Assembly: GCA_023055355.1 (NCBI GenBank)
Contig: JALJCS010000055.1
Location: forward strand, 1,718,166-1,782,165
Length of the DNA stretch: 64,000 bases
Reading direction: 5' to 3'
Origin: Agelaius tricolor
Taxonomy: Eukaryota > Chordata > Aves > Passeriformes > Icteridae
Of the stretch, positions 45,301-56,265 are shown piece by piece. Both the position numbers and the translations under genes were made by a program. Numbering within the stretch: the stretch's first letter is position 1; each line of letters starts with the position of its first letter. The notes beneath the pieces were generated by a model. It was not told the DNA's origin and did not search any database. It saw nothing but the letters and a program-made list of their open reading frames with translations.

Positions 45301-48300
45301 GAGGGGGCCAGGGGATGGGGGTCAGGGGGCCGGTGCCCCAGCCCCGGGCTCTGCGGCTCTACCTGAGAGACCCGTGGGGTCATGGGGGCTTTGAAGACGT
45401 CGGCCGCCTTCAGCTCCGCAGCCGAGAGGTGGGGGCCACCTGGGGAGTCCCCATAACCCATGGCAGAAGCATAGCCAGGTGAGCAGACCCCCAGGCTTCC
45501 CCCATCCTCCTTCTTCACATCCAGACCCTTCTTCTGCTCCCCAAAAGGCAGGGGAGAGAGCAGGGCCTCAGGGGGCCGTGCCCCAGGACTCCCTGGCACC
45601 GAGAGGTTGTCCAAGGAGGGGCACCGGGGCTTCAGGAAGGGGTCAGGGGTGCCAGGTTGGTGCCGGGGGGTGCCAGGCGGGGTGGGGTGGAAGTCAGGGG
45701 GAGCACGGGGGGCTGTGAGGGGCTGGGGCTGGCTAGGGAAGGGCTGGAAGGCAGCCCCCGACGTGGGGCTCTGGCCCAGGGGCGAGGGGAAGCGAGGCTC
45801 CAGCGCGTAGGCCGCGCCGTAGGGATCGTGCGAAGGCACTTGGGCAGGGGACTGGGGCGGGAGCTTGAGGAAGAGCTCGCTGGGAGACTCAGGTCCCCCT
45901 CCAGCACCCGCTGGGGGCTTCAGGAAGCCCTCGCCGGTGGCGGGGGGGCTGCTGATGTAGACGGGCTGTGCCCCCGGCGGCGCCGGGATCCGCAGGTGCA
46001 GCGAGGGCCTCTCAGGCTTGCGCAGTCCCTCCCCTTTGGTCTGCTTGTTGATCTGGCTCTCGGCCTGCTGCAGAGAGAGCCAGGCTGTCAGCGCTGTGGG
46101 AGCCCTCCCGCCCTCCCCACGGGTTGGGCACGGGCTGGGGTGGGCACAGCAATGTCCCCCAGGGCTGGGCCGGGGCCGCCGGGCACCTCCCCGCGCCTCA
46201 CGTACCTTCTGCACCTTGTTGATGCGATGAGCCGCCCGGTTATCTTTGGCCTTTTGCTAACAAAGACACGAAGCCAGCTGACTTGCAGCCCCCCGGTGCC
46301 CCGGCCCCACCACCCCACTGACCTCCTGGCACTCACCAAATATGGAGCTTTGTCCGTGGCAGGGACTTTCCTCCAGAGCTTCATGATCTGTTTGCAGCGG
46401 CTCGACCAGTCTGGGAGTCCAGTACGAGCAGATACAGGGGAGGAAAGCAACGTTAGCCCGGACCTGAGGAGCACACTCCTATCCTTGGTGGGTCACTGTC
46501 CCACCCTCATGTGAAGGGACAGCCCAGGAAACAGAACTGAGACCCCCTGCCCACTTTAAAGAACACTTCAGTGGCAGAACAGCTGGGATGTCCCCTCAAA
46601 AAAGGAACCAGGCGAGTCACACTCCACCCATACCCTCAAACCCTCACCCCAAAGGGGCGGCTGCAGCCCCCCCAGAGCCCTACCTGGATAATCCTGCTTG
46701 AGGTTGGGGAAGTTCATGTTGGCGTAGAGGACAGGGGAGATGGTGGAGAGCTCACCCAGCTCCTCGTCCTTCTCCCAGCGCTGCAAACTGCGCTGGTTGT
46801 AGGACAGCCCGTCACCCTCGCCCTCCGTCGTGGGCGTCGTGGGGGTCGAGGGGGTGGTGGCGGCCGAGCTGCTGGCCCAGGGGCTCTCGGGCTCGCAGTG
46901 GTCTGGGCTGAAGAAGCCACTCCGCTCCCTGAGTGGAGAGGAGCGTCACAGGTTGTAAGGAAGAGTGGGTCTCAGGACACCCTGTATTTCAGTTGCTCCA
47001 AGGAGGGGACCCCCAGCTCCTCTAAGTACCTGTTATCGAGGAATGGGGACTGGCAGACCCCCGAGTATGAGTCCAAGGAGACAGATCCAGAGAGTGAGCC
47101 CAGGGAAACGCTCCCTGTGAGGGAAACAAGATGGGTTGCAGGGAAAGCAAAGCTAGGGCACAAACCTATATCTACCCTGGGGGTCCAAACAACTCCCAGA
47201 CAGCACAACCCCAAAATTCTTTCCTAGATTCACCCCCACAGCAACAGAGAATACCCAGGAGCCTGTGCTCTCAGATACCACAGGCACCATTGAGCGAGTG
47301 AGTTTGGCTTTCCTGAGGCTGGAAACAAGCCCTGCCCTTCACCACACACCCCAGGGACCTCCTGGATGATGGGGGCTCTGCCAATTCCACCCACCCTGCC
47401 CCGAGAGCTGCAGGTCTCCTTGCAGGAACGGCCGCTGTGCTCGGCTGGGGTCCTGCCCGGCCTCCATCCCCGCAGCCACGCAGTTGAGGGGCTGCTCCCC
47501 GCGCTCCGCCGAGCCCAGCACGTCCTTGAAGAGTTGCTGCACGTCTTTGCTCTCCATCTTGGGCAGCTCTGCAGAGGCAAACGCAGGAGGAGCTGGGTGC
47601 AAATACCACACTGATGGGGAGAAACTTTGGGGTCACGGTCCTGAGACCCCTTCAGCAGAAGAGGGGGCACAGGATGGTCTCACCTTCCGTGGGGATCTTG
47701 TCGAGGTCGGAGCTTAGCGCTCCCTCGCCCGGGGTGGCCGGTTTTTCAGTGTCCCCGCGGTCTGGGGAATCCTTGGGCTCGTCGGCCCCTGAGGAAAAAT
47801 CAGGAAGTGCCCTGAGCCCCCTGGGGACGCCCTGCTCAGGGTTGGGGACCCCCATGGAGCAGCCCCCGCCACCCAACAAGGGACACGAGTGCCTCGGTCC
47901 TCCAGCGGCGCCGCGCCACAAGAGGGCGCTCTAAGCACCACTCTATGGTCACCGGCATCATGGGACTGACCATAGAGCTCAGCCCTGCCTAGAGCGGATC
48001 CCTCAACCATAGAGTTTGGTCTCGGTGGCTGTGGGCGCCCTGTGCTCCGTGGAGGACTCGGCTCTGAGGGTCCCACAGGGGTCTCACCCAGCTCCTCGGC
48101 CTTGGCGTCGTCCTTGCCATCGTCATCGGGAGCGGCGGCGCTGCCGTCAGTGCTGTCGTCGCCTGCAGGGTAGCCCAGTATTCAGTGAGCAGGGTCAGGA
48201 TCACCCCGAGCCCCAGCGTCCTCCATCAGTGGTGATGGCCGCCCCTCACAGCCCTCGGCCTTCTCCAAGGAGCCTCAGAGCCCCCGGTAGGGGTCCCCAA

Positions 48301-51300
48301 CAATCCCAGCGACCTCCGATAGCCCCTCAAGACCCCCAAAAACCCAGGGACCCTGAACAACCCCCTCAGCCATCCTGAGGACTCCCAACAACTTCCAACA
48401 AACCCAGGGACCCATATTAACCCCAGGGACAAGCCCCAACAAACCCAGAGACCTCCAACCCCACTAGGAACCCACAACAACCCCTCACTAACCCCTGTAA
48501 CCACCCCATCCTGGGTTGCAGACCCACTCCTGGCCACACTCACCTCGGGGGTGGGTGGGGGTCTCCCTCCTGTCCAGGGTGCCCCCCTGCAGTGCCCCAG
48601 CAAGGTTGGGGTCCCCCTTGGGCCTTGGGGCACCCTGGCCCAAGGCGGGGCGGGCGGCCCCATCCCCAACCCCGCCTGCTGCCAGCAGTGCCTTGCGGCT
48701 CAGGTCCATCAGTGCCTTCCCAAAAAACGCCTCCTGCAATGGGAGGGTTCTGTCAGCATGTGGGGGTCCCCCCATCCATCCCCCCACCCACCTCCAGCTC
48801 CCCCATCCATCCCACCTGCAGGTACGGGGGGAACATGTCCTCCAACTTGCTCTTCTTGCGTCCCCGGCGCTTCTTCTTCTCATCCCCCTCTCCTGAGCCT
48901 GGATCCAGGCCAGCCTCGGCTGGGACATCACCAGGAGCCCCTGCAAAAGCCCCCCCAGCAATGAACACCCACCCCCCAAAAAGGGGCTGGGGATGGTCCT
49001 GTGCCACTGGTGAGGTGCAACCTGAGGGGCCCTGCACATCCCTGGCGGTGAGAAGGGAATGGGAAATGGAGGGAAGGGAAGGTGTGGGAAGGGGTGGAAG
49101 GAAGTGGCAGAAGGAAAAGGGGGAAAGGGGGGAAAAAAAGGAGAAAAGGGGGGGAAAAAAGGGGGAAAGGGGGGGAAAAAAAGGGGGAAAGGGGGGGAAA
49201 AAAAGGGGGAAAGGGGGGGAAAAAAAGGGGGAAAGGGGGGGAAAAAAAGGGGGAAAGGGGGGGAAAAAAAGGGGGAAAGGGGGGGAAAAAAGGGGGAAAG
49301 GGGGGGAAAAAAGGGGGAAAGGGGGGGAAAAAAAGGGGGAAAGGGGGGGAAAAAAAGGGGGAAAGGGGGGGAAAAAAGGGGGAAAGGGGGGGAAAAAAGG
49401 GGGAAGGGGGGGAAAAAGGGGGAAAGGGGGGAAAAAAAGGGGGAAAGGGGGAAAAAAAGGGGGAAAAAGGGGGGGAAAAGGAGAAAAAGAGGGGAAAAAA
49501 GGGGGGGAAGGGGGGAAAAAAGGGGGGAAAAGGGGCAGAAAAGGGGGGGGAAAAGGGGAATCACTGGGCCCTACCGTCCTCAGGGTGTCCCTCGGTGCTC
49601 AGCCCCTCACGCCCCACGTCTGGCAGCACTGCTGAGACCTTCTTGAGCCGCGTGTGGGACTTGCGCTGCCTCACCATGAACCCACCGATGCCTGGGGGGC
49701 AGAGAAGGAGTGGGGACCACAGTGGGGTCACAGAAGAGCCCAGAAGGATTCAGGGCCTGCAGGACCCTGCAGGACACTCACCAGGCCGGTATGGTTTGCG
49801 CTTCCTCTTCTTGCACTCCTCAGGATCCTCCAGCCCCTTCCCCGAGTCCCCATCGGCTCCAACATCGCGGTCAGGGCTGGCCGGAGCCTCCAGCTTGATC
49901 TCACACTCCATGTGCTCCACACCCACTGCTGGGGGGTGCACGTTAGTGGGACCCCCTGACACCCCAACACTGCCACCCCCCCAGCTCTCCCAGCAGGAAC
50001 ACCCACCATCAGCTTTGAGCAGCTCATCGGTGTCCAGGTCACCGTCCTTCTTGTCCTCAGGGCCCAGGGGGTCGCCCCCCTCCAGCCCCCCATCCCCGTT
50101 GAGGGTGCCCGGGCGGCCCTTGCGCTGCCGCCGCTTGTGCAGGGGTGACAGGGTCAGGTTCCGCAGCACGGCCATCCCCGTCTCCGTCAGCCACACGCCC
50201 TCGAAGCGGAAATACTGCGGCTCTGAGGGGACAAACACCAGCGTTGGGGACACATAGCAGCACTGGGTGCACGGCCAGATGATGGCACAGCCCTGGGAAG
50301 CCCAGCAGGGCACTGTACGTACCTGGATCCTTGGCTTTGATCATCTCTGCAGAAGGCGCGGGCGCTGTGGCAGGAAAGCAGAGGAGCAGGTGAGTCCCAC
50401 ACCCCTCAAACGCCCCCCCAGATCCCCCAGAGTTCCCCCTGCCCCATGAACTCACCGGGTTTGACCACATAGGGCTGGCAGGCGCTGCAGTCAAAACCTT
50501 CATCCGCAGCCTGCTCCACCTCCTCCTCAGTGAAGAGGCTGTCACACGCGGCATGCAGCCACCTGTAGGAAGCACGGGGGACCCTCAAACACCACAGCCT
50601 CCCCCTGGAGGACCCCAAATTCGAGCCTCTGGAGCCCAGGGCACGGTGCTCACCGATCGCAGTGCCGGCACTGGATGAGCAGATCGTCCTCCACGTATTT
50701 CTCACGGCAGAAGGGGCAAACAACCAGGCTGGCACAGGGTGCACAGTGGGTGTAGTTGTTCTGCCACTCGCAGTGGAAGCCAGGGGATGCAGCCCCACAC
50801 TGCACACAGCACACGCACCTGCAGAGAGGTGCCCAAAGGGTCAGCACCCCAAATTTAGACCCCAAATTTGATCCCCTCGTGTCCCCCCCACACACCACTT
50901 GCACTTCCAGCCGCCCTTGGGCACAGTCTGCAGCGGAGGGTCCAAGCAGTAGGTGTGGTAGCTGATGTCGCAGTCGTCGCAGAGCAGCAGGCGCGAGGGG
51001 TCCGAGGCTTTGCCGCACACCTCGCACACGATGCACTCCACGCAGCGCCAGCCCTTCAGCAGCATCACCTTGGTGATCTGGGGATGTGGCAGGGCACCCA
51101 CGTGAGCCCTGGGCACGGCCACGAGGGTCCCCAGGCTCGCTGTGGCTGTGGGGAACCCCACATCCACACCCCAGGGCTTGGCATGGACATGCCAGAGCAC
51201 AACTCAACACACAAGGATGGGCCAGGCATGACCTTGTGTGTCCTTGGGGGGCACAGCCCAGTTCTGGGGTGAGGCTGGGGGTACTGAGCCCCCTCCTCAC

Positions 51301-54300
51301 CTTGCTGTTGACACAGTAGGGGTGGTAGCACTGGGAGCACTGGGAGCAGGCGAGCAGGTGCCCCTCAGCCCCGCGCCCGAAGCTGCCGCACACCACGCAC
51401 ATGTCCTGGGGGGGAGAGGTTGTGAGTGAGGAGACACAGCTGGCAGAGGAGAGACAGAGTCTGTCCCACCCTGTCCATCCTGCCATGCCCTGGTTACCTG
51501 CATGAGCACAAACTTGTCTGTGTTGGAGAAGAGGACGACTGTGTTCTGCATGGTGTCATCATCGTCCTCATCCTCCTCCTTGCTGGGTGAGCTCTCCACA
51601 TCAGCGAGCTGAGGACAGAGAGGGAGGCTCAGCACTGAGGACGCCCTCTCTGTGCAGTCTGGGGGTCACCAGGAAGATGCAGGGCCAGTAGAACCCCTCC
51701 CCAGGGGGAAGCTCTGTACCTGCCCTATTTTTTGTGGTGAAGCCCCCAGACTCAGCAAAGGTGCAGGCATGAGACCCCATAAGACCCCAACCCACCCCAC
51801 ACTAAGGGCTCTTAAGCCTTTCCATGGGTGAGATGATAGGGAAGGGGATGGGGGAGACTCTCAACAGCTCAAGGATTCCCTGGATCCCACTCTGCCCCAG
51901 CCCAGCCTTACTGCTAAGGTGTCAACAGATGAGGTGGTCGACTTCAGGCGTGCACGGCCTCGGCCCCGGCCCCCGTGGGAGCCACCTCGGGGGCGTCTCC
52001 GCCCAGGGAAGCTGCTGCTGCGACCCTGTGGCCAACGGGAGAGGGGAGTTCCAGCACTGGGAGGCCCAGTGGGACCCCCATGCCAGGGCAGCAGAGGGGC
52101 ACTGCCCCCATCCCACCCCACCAGTGAGGGGATGTGGCCCCAGCAGGGCGCTCAGGGTGAAGGGTCCCCCCAGGATTGTGGTGAGGGGAGTCCCCCCTAT
52201 ACCTGCTTGACACGGGAGCGCCCCGGGGAGCTGCGGCGCCGGCTCTTGTCCCCGTCCCCCTTGGCCGCTGGCTCGAAGAGCAGCGAATCATCGGTCTCAG
52301 CGCCCAGCGGCAGTGACCCAGCGTCCTCCTTCTGCAGGCTGGCGTCAGCAGAGGCCGGGCCCAACTCAGGGGACAGAGACCCCCCACCCTCAGGGTCTGG
52401 GGACCCCAGCAGCGGCTCCGAGCCGGGGAAGCTGCTGCTCGTGTCCCCCTGGCTCAGGTTGGAGATCTCGTGGAGGATGTCGGGCCGTGGGCGCAGCGCG
52501 GGGGGCTCGGGGCACCCCTCGTCCCCGTGGCCCAGCAGCTTCTCGCCGGTAGTGCACACCTCCATGGGGGTCTCAGGGCCCAGCTCCTCTGCTTCCAGGA
52601 GCAGGGGGGACCCCGAAAGGGACCCCTTGACTTCAGGGTCCCCCCCAGCCCGGCTTTCTTCCAGGGCATCCTCCTCGCTGAGTGGCGGGGAGCTCCCACT
52701 GGTGCCCTCCCTCTCCAGCCTCGGTGCTTCTTCTTCCTCCTCTTCCTCCTCCTCAGGCAGGCTTGGGAAGGGCCCCAGCTCAGGGGCTGGGCTGCCCTGG
52801 GGGGCATCTGCAGGGGGGCTGGCTGGGGACTCCCCCTCGGCACCGGCCATCTCCATCTCCTCATCCTCAGGGGGCTCGGCGGGGGCCAGGGTGACAGCGG
52901 GAGAACCCAGGGGTGGCGGTGGGGAGCCAGGGGGGTCGGTGTCCATGGCGATGCCAGGGCTGCCAGGGGGCTCGGGCAGGGCTGGGGTGGGGGGCTCGAG
53001 CACCTCGTCCTCCTTGGCATCAGGGGAGAGCGCTGGGGTCCGTGCAGGTGAGATGGCACGGAGAGCTGGGGGTAGAGAGAGGGGGGAAGAGTGAGATATC
53101 ACAGCCCCCCCAGAGACACCCACCCCCCAACCCCAACCCTGGTGTTTCCCCAGACCCACCTGGAGGAGCTGAGGGTGGGGGTGTCATCTCAGGGGGCAGA
53201 GAGGGCTCTGGCTCCAGCTCCATCTCCTCCTCAGGGAGCACCTCTGGAGCCAGGGCTGGCGCTTCCTCTGCCACTGTCACCTCGGGGAGGAGACCTGGGG
53301 GACAAGGATGGGGTGAGGGAGTGTGAGGATCCCCTCCATCCCCCCCCCGTGCCACCCAGCCTGGAATTGAGAGGCAAGACTTCCCCCCCACAGCTCCCAA
53401 AGTACCCCAAGAGAAGGAATACAGGAATGAGGCAAAGCCCCTGGTGCAGGACCCCCACACCCAGCGGAGACAACAGGAGGGAAAAGAGGACAGTGAAAAG
53501 TGCCCAGATTACCTGGTGGTTTCAGGTCCTCCTCGGGGGGCAGCTCGCTGGGGACCGGCTCTTCAGGGGGCAACTCAACAAGGGGGGGCTCTTCAGGGCT
53601 CAGCTTCTCGGGGGGCAGCGCTTCGGGAGGAGGGTCCTTGGGGAGCAGCTCGATGGGGGGAGGTTCACTGGGGGGCAGCTCCTCGAGGGGCAGCTCCTCC
53701 AGGGGTGGATTGTTGAGGGGCAGCTCATCGAGGGGTGGCTCATTGAGGGGTGGCTCTTCAAGGGGAGGAGGTTCGGGGGGTGACTCGTTGGGGGGCAGCT
53801 CGTCAGGGGGTGATTTGTCAATGGGCAGTACTTCGGGGGGCAGCTCATGGGGGGGTGACTTTTCAAACGCTGGTTTCTCAGGGGGCAGCTCAGCAAGGGG
53901 AGGGACGTTGAGGGGCAGCTCATTGTGGGATTCACTGGGGGGCAGCTCCTCGAGGGAGGGTCTGTCAGGGGGCAGCTCAGCAAGGGATGGTGTCTCAAGG
54001 GGCAGCTCCTCACAGGGAGGCTCCTCAGGGGGCAGCATGAGAGGAAGGGGCTCCTCAGGGGGCTGCACTTCAGGAGGCTGAATGTCAGAGGGCTGCGTGT
54101 CAGGGGGCGGCTGATCGAGGGGCAGATCATCTGAGGGAAGTTCTCCTGGGGGTTCCTCACTGGGGGGCACCTCCACAGAGGCCAGCTCGCCAGGAGGAGG
54201 TTCAGCATTGCCTGGGAGAGCCTCCTTGGGGTCTGGGGGTGCCTCTTTGGGGTCTGGGGGTGCCTCTTGGGGGTCCACGAGGGGCTGCGTCTCCTCATCA

Positions 54301-56265
54301 CACCCCACGGGCTCCAGCTCAGGCGGGGGCACGGGCGCATCCGTCGAGTTGCTGGGGACAGGGGACTCTGACCTGGGATGGGGGAACCTGGGTGAGGGGA
54401 CAGCGCTCAGGCCACCCCGTCCCCCCACCCACAGAGGGCCTGAGCCCCCTCCAAAGCAGCACCCCCATCCCCACTCACATCTGGGCAGGTGGATCAGGCT
54501 GTGGTGAGGGTTCTGGCGCCGTGGGGACATCGGCCGTGGCACGGCGCTGCTGGCAGTCCCCACACACCTCCGAGCCCGGGGACCACTGGCAGCTGGAGTC
54601 GGGGTGCTGGCCACAGTCTGAGCAGACCCAGCAGTTCTGGGGGAAGCAGAGATGTGTCAGGGGGTGCAGTGGGGGGCAGGCACCCCGCACCCCCGAGTGA
54701 GAGCAGGACATACCTTGCACTTCCAGGAGCCGGTGGGGAGGCCCTGGGTGGCTGGCTCCGTGCAGGAGGTGTGGTAGCCCTTGTCACATGCCTCACACAC
54801 CAGCATGGCAGAGTCCTGGCCGGGCTGCCTGTAGGGCAGAGGGGCAAGCAAAGGCTGGGACCCCTCCTTGGGTGTACACCCCCTTCCCCACCGCAGGTCT
54901 GGGGGCTCACCTGCAGGTTTGGCACACTTTGCACTGGGGGCACTGCCAGCCCGAGCGCTTGCGAGGCGTCAGGGAGATGTTCAGGCAGGCCCCGTGGAAG
55001 TGCTGCCCGCAGCTGGTGCACAACACCAGGTCCTGCAGCTCGCCCGGCCCCTTGCACACCGAGCACCGCGCGTCCTCTGTCAGCCACGAGAAAAGGGGGT
55101 CAGGGCCGCCTGCTCATGGGGTTCCACCCTGCTGGGAGCAGGGCAGGAGGGTCCCAGCACCCAGGGGGGTGTCCCCAGCCCCACGCACCCATGTCCACGG
55201 CCTCAGGCACGTGCTCAGGGCAGAGCAGCCGCAGGGTCTTCATGGACTGGAAGCAGCCGCTGGCGGCGGCGCAGGGGAAGTGGTAGAGGCGGGAGCAGCC
55301 GGCGGCCGCCCGGCACGGGATGGTGGCCCCCGCCCGCCCGCAGCGTTCACATTTCTGTGGGCAGAGGAGTCCAGGGGGTCAGCAAGTCTGCAGCAAACCC
55401 TGCCACCCCCCCTGAACCCCCTTTGGGATCTGCTCACCTGTGAGATCCCTGAGAAAACAGCTCTGGCCACGCCGGCCACCTCCGGCCCCGCACCGGCCGC
55501 CCAGGCCGCACACCAGTGGTGCACCCAGCAGTGCCCTGTGGGGACGGGGAGTCAGGGACAGCTTGGGGACACGCAGGTGGCAGAACGGGGACACTCAGGG
55601 GGCAGGATGAGGACATTCAGGTGGCAGGATGGGCACTCTCATGCTATGATCACACTCACCCGTCGGCTCGAAGAGCTGCGCTGGCGTCACCCCCTCGGAG
55701 AAGCCAATTTGTGCCAGGCTGTCACCCGCCAGCTCTGGCTCTGGGGGGAGCTGGCTGGGCCCTGGGGGAGGCCCTGGGCCGGGCCCATCAGGGGGCTCGT
55801 GCCCCGCCAGCCGCTCGGGCCAGTCGGGCACCGGCTCGAAGCGCTGCAGCTCCCGCTGCCCGTGTAGGCTCCAGTCCCCACAGTTGCAGAGGGCACAGCG
55901 GCGGCCCAACGGGCTGGGAGGGGACAACAGGGGGTGTCAGGGACATTTAGGACACCTTTGATAGCTCCACGCCACCCCCGAGTCCCCCACCCTCACCTGG
56001 CAGCCTCGGGAGGTCCCTCCGTGCCCGCGTTGTCTGGCTCTGGCCCCGCAGAGGCTCCTTCAGGGGGTTTCAGGGGGTCCCCCTCGGCGCTGCCCATCTC
56101 CTCCGAGGCCATGACCCCATCGGCTGTGGGGACAGGGGGTGTCACCACCACAGGGCAAACAGGGCCAGGTCCCCAAAGTCCTGCCCACCCCGGCAGGGTC
56201 CCTGTCCCCAGCTCACCTGGCGCGGCTGCGTCCTTCTCCTCGCTGGGCACCTTCTGTTCGTCCAT
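27358..56265 (-). CDS. KMT2D: Histone H3K4 methyltransferase KMT2D (MLL2/MLL4), 54 coding exons
   Basis: Catalytic core of a COMPASS-like complex (WDR5, RBBP5, ASH2L, KDM6A, PTIP) that monomethylates H3K4 at enhancers in the nucleus. All exon borders read by eye are GT/AG. The 54 exons total 16,251 bp and encode 5,416 aa (human 5,537), and the exon count is that of the human gene. Order: N-terminal PHD cluster, Pro/Glu repeat, second PHD cluster, HMG box, Ser/Pro- and Gln-rich middle, extended PHD, FYRN, FYRC, SET and post-SET ending in CRKWMN. Start MDEQKVPSEEKD at 56265 resembles the mammalian MDSQKLAGEDKD. The gene occupies only 29 kb. Three solo LTRs, a CR1 tail array and many minisatellites sit in introns. 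Exon coordinates are in the block entries. Identity is certain; a few junctions with adjacent AGs could shift by a codon. Confidence 0.97.
27527..28748 (+). mobile_element. Solo LTR copy 1, ERVK-like, internally expanded
   Basis: In KMT2D intron 53. Begins TGTCGCA, ends TCACA, flanked by GTCCCC at 27521-27526 and 28749-28754, a perfect 6-bp target duplication typical of class II (ERVK) integration. It matches copies 2 and 3 over the left about 270 bp and right about 90 bp. The short GTAATATATATGATAAAATA segment of the other copies is here expanded to about 850 bp. No internal retroviral genes. Confidence 0.85.
27805..28675. repeat. AT-rich microsatellite expanded inside solo LTR 1
   Basis: Arrays of TAATGTAATATATATGATAA-like phrases with higher-order repeats; a roughly 250-bp block containing ATAATGCCCACTCGTATGTA occurs twice (near 28040 and 28280). 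Open frames here read Tyr/Ile/Leu/His-rich and are not genes. Confidence 0.92.
29140..30125. repeat. Degenerate minisatellite in KMT2D intron 51
   Basis: Units of about 60-90 bp with CTCCTCCCATGTCCTTCTCA, AGTCCCTCCATGTTCCACCA and CCCACCTGAGCCCCCAACAT phrases, filling nearly the whole intron between exons 51 and 52. Confidence 0.88.
30935..31220 (-). mobile_element. Three tandem copies of a CR1 LINE 3' tail
   Basis: The phrases GGAAAAGACCTCCAAGATCA and TCATCGAGTCCAAGTGA occur at about 30960, 31050 and 31155 in units of about 90-100 bp. Read on the minus strand, GATGATCTTGGAGGTCTTTT and ATTCATTCTGTGG resemble the well-known 3' end of avian CR1. The fragment has been tandemly copied, with ACCAATCACCA-rich spacers, inside KMT2D intron 48. 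Confidence 0.7.
34038..34422 (+). mobile_element. Solo LTR copy 2, ERVK-like
   Basis: 385 bp in KMT2D intron 43, TGTCACAG to GGTCACA, flanked by GCCTGG at 34032-34037 and 34423-34428 (perfect 6-bp duplication). Contains an AATAAATCAAGC segment that could serve as poly(A) signal, then a GGAGTCAGATCCTC block. No coding remnant. Confidence 0.9.
35123..35508 (+). mobile_element. Solo LTR copy 3, ERVK-like
   Basis: 386 bp in KMT2D intron 40, TGTCACAG to CATCACA, flanked by CACGGC at 35117-35122 and 35509-35514 (perfect 6-bp duplication). Same family and orientation as copies 1 and 2, with scattered differences. Its right end lies only about 12 bp from the donor of exon 40. Confidence 0.9.
37790..38400 (-). 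repeat. KMT2D: 33-bp coding minisatellite in KMT2D exon 39
   Basis: About 20 in-frame units of an 11-residue motif, consensus ASMQQPGVMGQ, with variants such as TSLQPSGVMAQ, SSMQPQSIMAQ and AAMQQQGVMGQ, at residues about 3486-3690. Every unit keeps the frame. Confidence 0.93.
38880..39480. repeat. Degenerate minisatellite in KMT2D intron 38
   Basis: Units of about 30-45 bp around CAGGAATGGCACAGATTCAATGCC-like and GGACAGGGGAGCAATAGCAT phrases. Confidence 0.8.
39885..40160. repeat. 18-bp tandem repeat in KMT2D intron 37
   Basis: Near-perfect units of CCAGGTCAGTGCAGACCT, with GGGGACC and AAGCAGAGACC variants at the left end. Confidence 0.93.
43270..43870. repeat. 30-bp minisatellite in KMT2D intron 32
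   Basis: Units with ATCAGCCACATCATCCCCCT and GTGCCCCACT, at least fifteen copies, more degenerate to the right. Frames through it are not genes. Confidence 0.93.
44036..44375 (-). repeat. Tandem duplication carrying the start of KMT2D exon 32
   Basis: Units of about 167 bp at about 44036-44204 and 44205-44375. Both contain GATGAGCAGCTCCC (exon 32 coding start in antisense), GAAGAATTCAGA, CCATACACAGAGTGGCCATT and CATTCTCTCCCAAACCCAAA. The intronic copy holds about 28 bp of exon 32 plus an altered acceptor. Confidence 0.88.
46206..50364 (-). other. KMT2D: KMT2D exons 18-30 including the HMG box
   Basis: Exons 50323-50364, 50007-50222, 49782-49928, 49575-49691, 48816-48940, 48544-48733, 48088-48162, 47684-47788, 47395-47568, 47030-47114, 46684-46928, 46337-46410 and 46206-46256. 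Family blocks: EPQYFRFEGVWLTETGMAVL, GIGGFMVRQRKSHTRLKK, RRGRKKSKLEDMFPPYLQ, ELPKMESKDVQQLFKDVLGS and SYNQRSLQRWEKDEELGEL. The HMG box is DWSSRCKQIMKLWRKVPATD continuing into KAKDNRAAHRINKVQK (residues about 1766-1807). The exon 20 start at 49928 has two adjacent AGs, so it may be 49925. Confidence 0.92.
49085..49560. repeat. 470-bp homopurine tract in KMT2D intron 21
   Basis: Almost pure G and A on the plus strand, in (G5-8 A4-8)n blocks of about 17 bp, so C/T on the transcribed sense strand. Long mirror symmetry and repeated G runs. Confidence 0.97.
50456..52025 (-). other. KMT2D: KMT2D exons 12-17: second PHD cluster
   Basis: Exons 51912-52025, 51498-51608, 51301-51405, 50896-51077, 50654-50818 and 50456-50562, residues about 998-1258. 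An Arg-Gly stretch (HGGRGRGRARLKS) and acidic EEDEDDDD precede three PHD fingers: CVVCGSFGRGAEG with CYHPYC; CEVCGKASDPSRLLLCDDC with YHTYCLDPPL; and CRHCDRWLHAACDSLF with DCSACQPY. In mammals this cluster binds the histone H4 tail. Confidence 0.93.
52203..54372 (-). other. KMT2D: KMT2D exons 9-11: proline/glutamate repeat region
   Basis: Exons 53513-54372, 53160-53294 and 52203-53065, residues 378-997. Exon 9 is a degenerate repeat of PPLEELPLNE-like units; mammals have a SPPPEES repeat at this place. Exon 11 regains family sequence: EVKGSLSGSPLLLEAEELG, EISNLSQGDTSSSFPGSEPL and RRRSSPGRSRVKQ. Confidence 0.9.
53510..54260 (-). repeat. KMT2D: Coding repeat in KMT2D exon 9
   Basis: In-frame degenerate 8-10-residue units such as EELPLNEPP, EPPPLEEPPL and DELPPNESPP; on DNA the plus-strand phrase GGGGGCAGCTC recurs throughout. 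Confidence 0.88.
54479..56265 (-). other. KMT2D: KMT2D exons 1-8: N-terminal PHD cluster
   Basis: Exons 56217-56265, 55997-56123, 55660-55913, 55438-55535, 55189-55354, 54911-55076, 54714-54828 and 54479-54636, residues 1-377. Zinc-binding modules seen: RRCALCNCGDWSLHGQREL pairing with GHCWVHHWCAAW; KCERCGRAGATIPCRA with LYHFPCA; RCSVCKGPGELQDLVLC with CGQHFHGACL; and LVCEACDKGYHTSC with SWKCK. These match the extended-PHD plus PHD set that reads histone tails. Confidence 0.93.

Larger units (their letters stand above)
40827..46067 (-). other. KMT2D: KMT2D exons 31-34: Ser/Pro-rich and acidic middle
   Basis: Exons 44394-46067, 43893-44063, 43100-43248 and 40827-42895, residues about 1808-3161. 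Exon 31 carries repeated SQSPLTPRPLS/SPVTPRFQSPDPYS-type phrases. Exon 32 encodes RQRLRELLIRQQIQRNSLRQ, a predicted helix. Exon 34 has two short Gln runs around HLW, FIELRHNVQKG, an acidic stretch with an LXXLL motif (DPHLDDLLNGDEFDLLAYTD) and DKMESSLVASELPLLIEDLL. Confidence 0.92.

Noticed and set aside
49059..50257. Lys/Gly-rich frames through the homopurine tract
   Set aside because: Any frame of G/A-only sequence is free of most stops; no gene context.
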